From positions 186,001 to 250,000 of the forward strand of contig OZ025676.1 in assembly GCA_964019335.1 (NCBI GenBank): a DNA stretch of 64,000 nt. Reading direction: 5' to 3'. Shown here one piece after another: positions 10,457 through 20,600 of this stretch. Each line of letters opens with the position of its first letter. Positions within the stretch are counted from its first letter, which is position 1. The stretch comes from Diplonema japonicum (Eukaryota; Euglenozoa; Diplonemea; Diplonemida; Diplonemidae). Under the pieces are notes generated by a model. It was not told where the DNA came from, ran no database searches, and saw only the letters and a program-made list of their open reading frames with translations. The position numbers and the translations under genes are program-made.

Positions 10457-11409
10457 TTAGTTGAAGTGACATGAGACAACCACACAAGGCAGGCAGGCCA
10501 CCTCATTGCTGGGCCGCACCTTTGCAGGGTCACCGTAAGTACGCCCGCCTCTCCAGCCACACGACTCGCAACACGCTCGGCCACAGGACACACAGTACCG
10601 CGTGCACCGCGTGCAAGTGTGCTTGCGATGCATCTGTTCCCCGCATAGGTGGATCGACCAGCAGTTCGGCGGGTAGACGGTGTAAAATTCCTCTTTTTTT
10701 TTTGTCCCTTTTTTGTCCCCCCCCCCACCTCTCATCTTTTTTATTTTTTTTTTGACATACTTGGCTCTGCACAGTCTTTACACCACAACAAACTACAACA
10801 AGCACACACCACAGTACTGTCCCAACACACATGCGTGAAACATTGACTGCATTCGTATTGAACCGAATCCGATGCAACAGCGATGATCCTTAAAGCGAGA
10901 CGCGGCGAGAAGAGGTCCCTGTTTTTTTTTTTTTTTTTTTTTTTTCATTTTTTTTTTTATTATTACCTTGGCCACAAAAACTCGACCACCGAAATCCAAA
11001 CCTCGAGAGGCAGCTTTTTAGCGGGCCTACGCTGGCCCCAGTCGGGCCAGGAGTAGTCCAAAGCTTGTGTAGAGGACCGTATGATGGTGGGGAGGTTGGA
11101 GGTTACGCTAGTCGAGTAAGACGGTTTTAGCCAACCCCAGCGTTCCCATTCTAGTGTATGTAGCTGCATGTAAGCCTGTGAGGTGATCTCGTCTTCGAAG
11201 GACGCCAGGCTTCGATGGCATGGCGTCCCGCAGGAGCTGGAGGGGTCTTTCTTCCATCGTCTCTGCTGCTGCCCCCACTCCTGCCACTTCGCTACTTCCG
11301 GCTGCCGTTTCAGGCCTTCCATGCCTTCTCCTGTGCTCGTCCCCTTACGCCTTCCCCATGTTTCCCATTCCAATTTCTCTGGTACACCGCTCCACCCCTT
11401 CCACGACAT
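10457..11409 (-). CDS. F-box-like protein with Cys-rich zinc-binding C-terminus
   Basis: Three exons, 11409-10967, 10918-10761 and 10692-10457, total 837 nt (278 residues). The N-terminus is Trp/Arg-rich (MSWKGWSGVPEKLEWE). An F-box-like segment LPLEVWISVVEFLWPRDLF (about residue 135-155) spans the first splice. The rest is Cys-rich: YECSQCFTHVCWDSTVVCACC, then, after splice 2, HLCGEQMHRKHTCTRCTRYC and CVSCGRACCESC. The Cys spacing suggests several zinc-binding knuckles. F-box proteins recruit substrates to SCF ubiquitin ligases; that role is inferred. Intron 1 (10919-10966, 48 nt) and intron 2 (10693-10760, 68 nt) are GT-AG and contain A runs; frame is maintained through both. The acceptor of intron 2 is the least certain choice. 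Confidence 0.6.
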
Positions 11410-11673
11410 TTTATGCGCTTGGCTGTTGAGGGGGTGACTATTTTTTTTTTTTTGAAAAAAAGCGGGGGAACAATATAAAAAAAAAAAAATCTTATTTGAT
11501 GAAAAAAAAATATATGTAGTTGTGAAAAAAAATCTGATGGAAAAAAAAAAAAGATAATGGAAAAACCAGTGCTGATGATGGAAAACAAAAAAGAAAGAGG
11601 GGGGGGAAAAAAAGGGGGTACACTGACAAATAGAGAAAAGAGGGGGGGGGGTATTTTTTATTTCCCTTCTTTT

Positions 11674-13953
11674 TTATTCGGTCCAGCATTTCACATTCCC
11701 GTCTGCCGCGGCAGAGAAAAGCCAAGGGAGCGTTGGGTGGAAGGCAATGTTTAGAATACCAACATTTCTGTGGGTTTTTTTTTTTTTTTTTTTTCCCCCT
11801 TCCCAATAACATACCCGGAAACCTTGTGTGCCTTGATAATTTTCAAAGGTACCAGGAAAGGGTTTTTTGTGTAGTCATCGTAGACCTGACCGTGGAACAC
11901 GTGGATCTGGCCGTTGTCGCCAGCCGATGCAAAAAGCGGATAGACACTCGGGGTGGGGTGGTACTTTGCAGTATGCACGGCAGCCTTCTTGTGCGATGTA
12001 AGCTTTTTGTAGGGCTTGTCACTAAGGTCCACGTCGTACCACATAACAGGTCCATCGTGGCTCCCTACCAAGATATTGTCACCACCAGCGTGTACATCAA
12101 CCGAACTCACACTGTCCACCGTCCCCTTGAATTTTTTAATCAGCTGGGATTGAACCAAATTGTACATCCTCACCGTGCGTCGCGTTGCGATCAACAAGTA
12201 GGGCTGCGTGGGGTGGAACGACAGCGACTGAACATTTTCCTTGAAACGCTTGAACGGGGAAATCGAGCTTCTCCTATTTTCGGATTTTTTTTTTTTTTTT
12301 TTTTATTTATATCACCCCAGCATACACGGAAATCTGGAGAAGAACAACCTGCCGGCTTTTTTTATCCTTGGGGCAGATTGTTCCCAAGTAGTCGCCCTTA
12401 TGGTGCCACGCGAAGTTCTTGATTTTGAAATGGTGGACGGCCTTAATAATGATGCCCTGCTTCTGTTCGGAAAGTGGTGCGTCGCTCCACTCCACAATGT
12501 CGCGCTCGGGTGCGTCCTCTTCTGCGATCTCATCGTCGAGGTTGTGATCCACCTCCGCATCGCTGTCACCGTCGCCAGTCATGGTTGACACGATCTGCAT
12601 GGCGTCAACAGCAGTGGTCTCTTTGTTCCCCTTCAGAAGCGACTCGACGGATTGTTCATTTACAGAATCGACAGCGCATGACTTGGGCACAGCAAAGACA
12701 ACAAGCTTGTCAGCGGAAATTGCAAGAATATTCAGGTTAGGGTTTGGGTTCCATGCAACACAAGAAACAGGTGCTTTTAAATTCCATTTCGCAACCAGCC
12801 TCCCTGTGCACACTTCGTACACTCGGGCAAAATGGTCGTCACATCCGGTGGCGAGCCATTCACCGTTGTGCGACACGCTGAGTTGTCTGACCGGTCCCGT
12901 GTGGCCTCTGTATGTGAAGCCGAGTTTTTGCGGGTAGGGTCTTAGCTCCTCGGGTTTCGGGAGGTCCGGGAGCAAGCTTTCCGGTTTCACGTTGATCTTT
13001 TGCTGCGTCTTTCTTGTGAACATGAACAGATCCAGACACCTTTGGTATCTCTCTCTCAGCGTGTTTCTGTACCACGGTACCTGTCGGAGGGAGTCGAATT
13101 TCGTTGAGATAAAGTCCGGCTGATCGATTTGTTGCTCTTCCTTGATCGCTGCTATTTCGTCAGCAGTCTTAAGGTATTCAAGTGGCGGGTTGTATGATTC
13201 AAGTGTGCTCGGAAGCTGGGCCTTTGGTGGACCCACGTGGAATTTCCGCCTTCTTCTCGCGGTTTTTGTCAGTTCTTCTTCATCTTGGTCATCGTCGTTC
13301 CAAAGCAAGAATGTTTCCTGCGGGTCGGGTTTTGGTGGCGGCGGGTTCCTCTCCAGCCTTCTTAACCTTCTCACGAGTTTTGCAATCGTCTTCATTTCGT
13401 GTTTCGACGGTTGGAACCTCGATTTCGGGGGGCACCCTTTATCGAAGGGGTTTTGGTCCCACTGCACGAAATTCAAGCCCTCTGGGTAAGGGTTGTATGA
13501 GGGGTCTGGGTACTGATTTTTTTGAAGGTTGAGAAGGATTTGAACGTCTTCTGCGGTGAGCTTATGGCCTTTCCCTGTTAGGTTCTCGTACACTGTCATC
13601 ATTTCGGTTGGGTCGTCGAACTTTGAGATTAGTTTGGACAGTGCGTCCTTTGTCTCTTTTACGATTTTCTTGCCCTCAACATCGTAACCGGCGTGGTCTT
13701 CGTCTTTGTACCATGCGAGGGGGACGTCTCCTGTTCGTGTTAGCTGGCCCACCTCGTCGTCGGAGGAGTAGCTGTCGTGCGATGCGGCTTCCTCGCTGCT
13801 GTCCTCTCCCATGTCCGGTACCTCATTCACCGCCTCCGCGGCTTCCTCGCTCACCTCAACTTTCTTAACGGGCTGCTTCTTTTTAACAACCTTCTTCGCC
13901 AGCTTCTTTTTCACCACGCGTTTTTTCGCGACTGCTCCTTCTCCATCTCCCAT
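11674..13953 (-). CDS. BOP1: Ribosome biogenesis protein BOP1 (Erb1)
   Basis: Three exons, 13953-12326, 12273-11815 and 11767-11674, encode 726 residues. A Lys-rich N-terminus and an acidic stretch precede the BOP1 N-terminal domain (DVPLAWYKDEDHAGYDVEGK; VQWDQNPFDKGCPPKSRF). The WD40 propeller follows: FTYRGHTGPVRQLSVSHNG, SISPFKRFKENVQSLSFHP, NILVGSHDGPVMWYDVDL, YPLFASAGDNGQIHVFHG and ILNIAFHPTLPWLFSAAADG. It ends CWTE. BOP1/Erb1 acts with Pes1 and WDR12 in the PeBoW complex, needed in the nucleolus for 27S pre-rRNA processing and 60S assembly. Intron 1 (12274-12325, 52 nt) and intron 2 (11768-11814, 47 nt) both begin GTATG, carry a long sense-strand A run and end AG. Removing them restores the conserved C-terminal sequence. 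Confidence 0.92.
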
Positions 13954-13975
13954 CTTTCTTGGGGGGGGGACGCCG

Positions 13976-14007
<32 letters not shown>

Positions 14008-14123
14008 CCCGGTTTACAAAAATGTTAAAAAAAAAAAATGGTAATAAGAGATAAAGGGGGGCCAGGTGTTTTGGTGGCGGCCCTTTGAAAAACAAAAAAA
14101 AAAAAAAAAAAAAAAGACAAAAT

Positions 14124-15491
14124 CTAATCATCATTGGGGTCAGGGCACCTTTCGTATACTAAGATGTAGCAGGTTTGCGATGCAAGCCCAAGAGGTGATG
14201 CTGTGGGACGGACGTTTGAGTCGTCAGCTTTGAACCAGTCACCGGTGGGGCCGCGAAAGGTTGTGGTGTAGTGGCCGGATGACACGGTCAAACCGTGATG
14301 ATCCACGATGGAGCAAAGGCTGTAGTGTGTGGAGGAGGGGTGCAGGAGGGGGTTCATGGGCCTGCGGGAACGAAGGCTTCCGTTGGACGTGAACGACAGC
14401 GCGTCACACGGAGCACCGCACACCTCACTCCCACAAAACCTTCTCATGTCAAGCCCCCCATGAACCGTCACTGCACTATCGTCCTTCGTGATCCCATAGC
14501 TTTCCTTGAGAAACCTGTTCACATGGAGGAAGAGATAATGCGGGAGCGTAGTGATCACAGCAGCGGCAACGCATTCTTCACTGTCGCACTGTGTACAAGT
14601 CCGGGTGAGAACCTCCTCTTTAAAAACTTTCGTGAGACACCCTTCGATACATATATCTTTTCTTTCCGATTTCAAAGAAAGCGACAAAATAGAAAACGGC
14701 TCTGCAATGATGGTGTCGGAGTTATCGCACTGCGAACATGTCAGTTGTTTGGAGATGGTTCCCTCGGTCAGCCGCCGCACTAAAGAGATGGACTCGGGCA
14801 GGGTAGTCTTCTCTTCTTGCGGTTCATCAGTGGTTTTCTGTTTCAGCCCGACGGCCAAAACCTCGTAGTGAAGGAGCTCCAACAGGCTTATGAGAAATTC
14901 GTGCGCGTCTTGTTGGTCGTTCCCTTGGAATATTTTTTTTCGTTTTGAGATTTCATGTTTGAGGCTTTCCGGCTTAAGCCCCACCACACCCCCCGATGCA
15001 ATGCCTTGTACACAGCAAGCAAGAAACGGAATGATACCATCGAATTGCTTTCGAGAAGTGTATAATCGATTTGTAGACAAAATTGCATCTGAGAAAGTTG
15101 GGAGGTGCAGGATGCAGGATAAAGCAGCGTTCATGTAACAAGTGTTCCCGGTATTAATAAAGCCTTTAAGAGTGGGTGGGGTACTTTGTGGTGAATGTGG
15201 TGGGGTGTGATCAATTGTGGTTGCATCAGACCGCCTTTTCACACAGCGGGGGGAGGAGGGTTCTGGTGGTGGCCGTTTTCTGGTATCTGGTGCCACGGTT
15301 ACATCCGGCATCTTGGGTTGGCGGAAAGCGTTAAATTGCTTGGGCAGATTGTCATTGCCTGATAGTTTTGTTAACAAAGTGCTGCCGAATCTTCTATGGG
15401 TAATGCTCATATCTCTCAGTTCTTTGTCTTCTTGTGCCTCTGCTGCTGTTGCCATTTTTCGGTTTCTTTGTAGTCTTTGCTGTCGAGACAT
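14124..15491 (-). CDS. Ubiquitin carboxyl-terminal hydrolase (USP family)
   Basis: Single exon, 455 residues. The USP Cys box is LKGFINTGNTCYMNAALSC, with the catalytic Cys at about residue 118. The His box is TVSSGHYTTTFRG (about 405), followed by WFKADDSNVRP with the catalytic Asp. The domain ends CYILVYERC. Two CxxC pairs (TCSQCDNSD, TCTQCDSEE) form the usual structural zinc finger. The first about 105 residues are polar and Pro-rich with no recognised domain. The enzyme cleaves ubiquitin from proteins by thiol protease chemistry. It is compact, about the size of the bare USP16/36/42-like catalytic core, and I cannot assign an orthologue. The ATG follows an A/T-rich leader, and the stop is 170 bases from the BOP1 start. 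Confidence 0.9.
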   Translation of the reverse strand: MSRQQRLQRNRKMATAAEAQEDKELRDMSITHRRFGSTLLTKLSGNDNLPKQFNAFRQPKMPDVTVAPDTRKRPPPEPSSPRCVKRRSDATTIDHTPPHSPQSTPPTLKGFINTGNTCYMNAALSCILHLPTFSDAILSTNRLYTSRKQFDGIIPFLACCVQGIASGGVVGLKPESLKHEISKRKKIFQGNDQQDAHEFLISLLELLHYEVLAVGLKQKTTDEPQEEKTTLPESISLVRRLTEGTISKQLTCSQCDNSDTIIAEPFSILSLSLKSERKDICIEGCLTKVFKEEVLTRTCTQCDSEECVAAAVITTLPHYLFLHVNRFLKESYGITKDDSAVTVHGGLDMRRFCGSEVCGAPCDALSFTSNGSLRSRRPMNPLLHPSSTHYSLCSIVDHHGLTVSSGHYTTTFRGPTGDWFKADDSNVRPTASPLGLASQTCYILVYERCPDPNDD

Positions 15492-16079
15492 TTATTATTT
15501 TTTTTTTATTTTTTCTTTTTATAACATTTTTTTTCTGTATGGTGGTATAGCCGTGTGAATGATGAGGGGGGGAGAAAAAACTTTTACAGAAATTTGAAAA
15601 TAAAGACGGAGAAAAAGAGAAAAGAAAGGGAGGGGATGAAAAAAAGAAAGCTGAAGGGAAATGGGGAGTGAAAAAAAAAAGGGAGGAGGAAGGAAAAAAA
15701 AAAGAGCATTAACAACATAGGAGGGGCAAAAAAAAAAAGTAGAAGCAATGAAGGAGTGTAAAAGAAAAAAATCTTTTGAAATAGAAAATTTACTCTTCTC
15801 CTTTATCTTTCTTTACCCCTCATATTTTTGACTCCGTCATTCACAAAAAAAGAAAAAGAAAAAAACCAAACCCCTAAAAGGAAATACGGTATTTTAGGGA
15901 CTGTTACAGTAACAAATAAAGAGAAAAGGAGAAAAAAGCTTATGGAAATAATATCTATAAAATACTACCTAAAAGGAAGGTAAAGAGTTCAGTCATTTAC
16001 ACAAAAATAAAAAATTGTCCTTTGTTTATTGTTTCCCTGTGGAGACACGTGGAGGGGTGATTTTCCTCTTTTTTTTTTT
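15492..16079. other. A/G-rich spacer
   Basis: Purine-rich simple sequence with many A runs, between the USP start and the left TTAA of the piggyBac-derived element. No gene was seen. Confidence 0.65.
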
Positions 16080-17005
16080 TTAACCATCTACCAACGGACC
16101 ATTTTTGCCCACCAGGGGGTAAATTTTCAACACTTCAAAAAAAGCTATTCTAGCGCAACGCCGGGGCTATATGCCCCCGGAAATGCCTCCAGATGTCCCA
16201 ATTCTAGAGAGAGGGTGCCCACAGCAGGGCCCACCCTCACAACATTGTCAAAAATATCGTTCCTGAAGTGCCCGAGAGGGGGTACAAAAAACAAGTCAAA
16301 AAGAATCGACTGTAAAATTCTGTAAAAAACTATTTAAGGCCTTCTTGACGCGGTTCGTACGTGCCCCAGGGCTGGGGGACTTCTTTTTTGATCCCGAGAG
16401 GGGTTTCTGGGGGGTATCCCCGGCAAGGTGGTGGTCTTTGAAGCACGGAGTCACGCAAAGTTGTACCAAGCAGGTTGAACACTGAAATAGGGGTCATTTC
16501 AACTTGCCATGCTTGCACCGCACGTTGCGCTACTTTTTCGGGGAAATGGTCCCAGAAGGTACTATCGCGGCGCATTGGGGTCTCAGGGCACTCGTTCTGT
16601 GTTTCGGGGCATGGTATTGGGGCAGCCTGCTCTGTAGTTGACTTTAGCTGTTGTTTAGACTGCCTCCCTAGTAGCCCTTCGATGACTGCCTCTTTGAAAG
16701 GCGTGAATCCACTGTCGTTCGTACTCAGGAAACAAGCCAAGCATTTGCCAGAGATTTATCTAACAAGTACGAAAATACTTTCAGGGGCCACTTCGAAGTC
16801 ATAAGGGTGCGTTTATGGCGTTTTGTCACAGCGTCACCCAGCGTCGGTTCCGACGCGAGGGCAGCATTTAGTTTATATTTTTTCATATTTTCCGCGCAGG
16901 ACCCCGGATGCGAGAAGTGGCCGGGCTGTATTGCATTGAAAGCCCTTTGCGCAAAAGATTTTTTTTCAAATCGTCTCTATAAGACGCTCGTTGGTAGATG
17001 GTTAA
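16080..17005 (-). mobile_element. Internally deleted piggyBac element with TIRs and TTAA ends
   Basis: TTAA at 16080-16083 and 17002-17005 bounds a 13-base perfect terminal inverted repeat, CCATCTACCAACG (16084-16096) and its complement (16989-17001). TTAA duplication and a CC-starting TIR are piggyBac hallmarks. Inside, on the minus strand, an ATG at about 16803 begins MTSKWPLKVFSYLLDKSLAN, the same transposase segment as FLLDKSLFNCWVLAK in the remnant at the window start. After a break, a frame from 16740 to 16330 continues with FTPFKEAVIEGLLGRQ and DHFPEKVAQR. The N-terminal and catalytic two thirds are missing, and the rest is broken by a stop and a frame change. It is therefore non-autonomous. 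Confidence 0.8.
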
Positions 17006-17632
17006 ATTTCTTTGTTTCCTTTTCTTTCTTTTTTTTTTTCATTTTTTTCTTGAAAATAGAAAAAGTTTCACAAAAGAAAAGAAAAAAAATTCCCGAAAAC
17101 CCCCTCCCCATCTAAGCAAAGAAGGGGTATAGAGAATGGAGTTGATCCTTTACTTTTTCTTTTGAAACATTTTTTTTTGAGTTCATTTGCCTTCTTTTTT
17201 TTTTCTTTTTCTTTCTTCCTCTGTCTTGACCAAAAACAAATCTTTTTTTTTGTCATTTATTTTTATTTTATTTTATTTTTTGTATTTTTCTTTCTATTTA
17301 GCAAGCTTTCCCCAGAGTGAAAGAAAACAAAAAACCTGAAACAAAATTTCAAAAAAAATAAAGGGGGGGGGATCCTACTTGGGGGCAGGAGAAATAAAGG
17401 TATTTGATGTCTATTCTGAAAGAAGCAAATGTTCGAGAGAGATCAAGAAAGGAGGAAACAAAACCAAAAAAAAAAAAAGGGAAAGAGTACTACTACAAAG
17501 GGGAAGTGTGATACGGGGGACAAAAAAAAACAAAAACAAAAAAACGTGGATTCTCTAAACCATTGCGTGGCTATATTTTTAAAAAAAAAACATTCTTCTT
17601 TCTTTTTTTTTACAGTTCACCTCTACTCCCCC
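17006..17632. other. A/T-rich spacer
   Basis: T runs, then A-rich DNA, down to the stop of the EGF-RCC1 gene. Nothing coding was recognised. Confidence 0.6.
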
Positions 17633-20600
17633 CTAACGAGGCGTGGCATAAATCAGCGTATGGTCAACGCCGATAGAAACCAAATGAGGAGTATAGGCCT
17701 GAAGGTGTTGAAGGTGAGAGTAGGCAGGATCCGTGACAGGATCGGGGTGCCCATGTCCGAGCTTACCACCCTCCCCATTGCCCCAGATATAGACTCCTTC
17801 AGAACAGTGGATGACAGTGTGTTCGCTTCCCGCAGAAGCAGATATAACATCCCGCCCTGAAAAGTAAGAAACAGGCCTGGGGGAGAAGACGTTCGGCGGG
17901 TCCTCACGGAGATCAGCAGGGTCTGACCCAAGCTTGCCGTGCTGTGCTTCGCCAAACGCGTAGACACCGTCATCACAACAGACTAATGTATGGAACCACG
18001 CGCTGATGCTCTTCACCACCTTCCCGTCGAAGAAGGCAACTCTTTGGGGGTCGTGCTGGTTCATCTGGTGACCCAGGCCAAGCTGTCCAAAGGTGTTTCC
18101 TCCCATTACGTAGACACCGTCGTTGCACAGTACCACTGTGTGCTGCACACCGCACGTCACGTCTCTGATCTGCTTCCCTCTGAAGAAGGCTACCTCGCAT
18201 GGTTCGTTCCTGTCCACGTCGTCGCCCAGCCCAAGCTGCCCGAACCTGTTCCACCCCATCGTGTACAGCATCCCGTCATACACCACGCATGTGTGGTGCG
18301 AACCGCATGCTACCATGTCAACGTTGATCCCACGGCCGGAGAACAGCGGCAGTGCTGCTGGGACCATTCTGTCATCGACATCGCCTAGACCCAGCTGCCC
18401 GTCCTGCCCGCTTCCGCATGCGTACAGGTTGTCATCGCATACGATGATCGAATGCTGCTCGCCGCACGCCACCAACCGGAGGCACTTGCCCTTGAAGAAG
18501 GGCACGGGGGTTGGGATCTTCGGCGACAAACGGTTTCCAAGACCCAGCTGCCCGTCGCCCCCCTCGCCGAACACCATGACAGTGTGGTCCACCAGCACGA
18601 CGAAGGTGTGGAACGACCCGCACGCCGTCATGCTGACACCCATACCACGGAAGTCAGGGATCTCAATCGGGGTGTACTGCACCTTGAGGTCCTCCGCGTC
18701 GCCCAGACCAAGCTGGCCTTCGAGGTTCCTGCCGAACCCGAGAAGCACGGTTTCTTTAGTCATCAGTGGGGAAGTGTGCCTGGAACCGGGGGATGCTACA
18801 GGGACTGGGGTGAGGTTAGACTGCCTGCCTCCTGCGCCTCCCGCACCGCCTGCTGGGAATACCGTTGTGATCGGGTTCACACCGTTACTGCCCCCGCGGC
18901 CGTCGTGCTTCCCGTCGTACGAGCCGTTCTTCTTGTTCAGGTCGCTAGCGTTGCTGCCTGTTGACAACGGGCGGCCTTCGCCATTCCTGTAGTCCTCCTG
19001 GGGGGCGTACAGTTCTTGCTTATCACCGCCGTTAGCGCCGTTGCCTTGCTCTCCTCTGTGCTCCTGCATTTCGTTTTCGTATGTTTTAACTGCCTCCTCT
19101 TCTTCTTGCTTTTTCTCCTTGCTGTCCCTGAACTTGAACCACCATAACAAAATGCACAGCAGAATGCACAAGATGATGCACAGCGCAAGCAGCAGCCACA
19201 CCCACCACGGGAGGGAGTCGTCGTCATCAGACTGCGCAACGGGCTGTGGCGTGATTGTGTCGGACACGAATGTCCCGCTCACAAGCTGGATGTCAGGGTC
19301 GGCAGTAAGCGCCGCTTGAGACTGCTGCAGGTTGTTGAGCCAAGTCTGCTTGGCAATTTCGGTGGTGCCTGCCGTGCTCACAAATTCGAAAACGCCTTCA
19401 GACGACCCCTGCAGCACTCCGAAGTGCCTGCTCGTCGATGCAGCGTACTGCGCAATAGAGGCACACGTCGCAGCAAAGCAGTGCTTCTTTATGTTAGAGT
19501 TCACGACCTGTGAGCAGCCGTTGCAGTTCACCACGTTGGTGTCCAGGTTCGAGGTCCCTTCAATGAAGTTCACCACCTTCGCTATGGCGGCCATTGTTTT
19601 CGCCTCTGAAAACTGGTTAGCAGCAATCAAACTTCTGAACTCGAAGAAGTACCTGGGACCAGCCGGCGGGGGTGCCGGGGTGTCGGCGTTGCAGTTGGCG
19701 ACCATTTTCCCAACTGCGCTGAGGCTGTTTGCCGTGCACTTGCACACGTAGTCACTCTTGCTAGTGACCAGCTTCTGCGGGTCCGTGCAAGTTTGGTCCC
19801 CGGCTGTGCCGCATGCGCACCCACTGCCCGGGCAGGCAAAGCACTCATCCTCGTAGGTCCCGCAGGGGCTAGCAGGCTTTCCAGTACCCACCTTGGTAGT
19901 GTCGCTTGTACACGTGCACCTAAAGTCGTTAAGAACAGCCTGTGATTATCTTCAACAATTCGCATTATTCCATACCTGGTTCGGCTCCACGCAAGTCTGC
20001 CCACTTCCGCAAGGCGACGCCGTGCATTCATTGACAACTGTGGTGTGGTGTGGTTTTCAGGTGAAGCAAGACATACTGTTGCAGTCAGCGGGGCCTCCAG
20101 TGTTCACGGCGCCCGAAGTACACGAGCACGTGAAGTCGCCGGTGGAGTTAGACAGCTTGACCCTATTATGATAATAAATATGTTCGGAAAGCAAAGCCAT
20201 ACGGATCATTGCATGTCTGGCCTGAGCTACATGGGGTGGTACCGCACTCGTCTAGCGTGGTGGTGCAGTTCGCAACATCCGTGAACGCGGTGGTGGTGGA
20301 GTCCACTGCTGTGTTACATCTGCATTTCCAGTTCGATGTCGAGGCCTGGTCGTCATCGACGCAGACCTGCGATGCTGCAGAGCACACGCTGTTCCCAGTG
20401 CACTCGTTCACGCAGGGGCCCTTCACAACGAAGCCGCCACCCACGCAGTTGCATCTCCAGTCGTCAGCGATTAGGTTGTTAGGATCCGTGCAGGTCTGTC
20501 CATTGACGCAGATGGTGTTGTTCACACACTCGTTGATGTTGCAGACGGCCGCCATTGCTACTGCAGTGACGGAGTTGTCAGCATCGCACATGCACACCCA

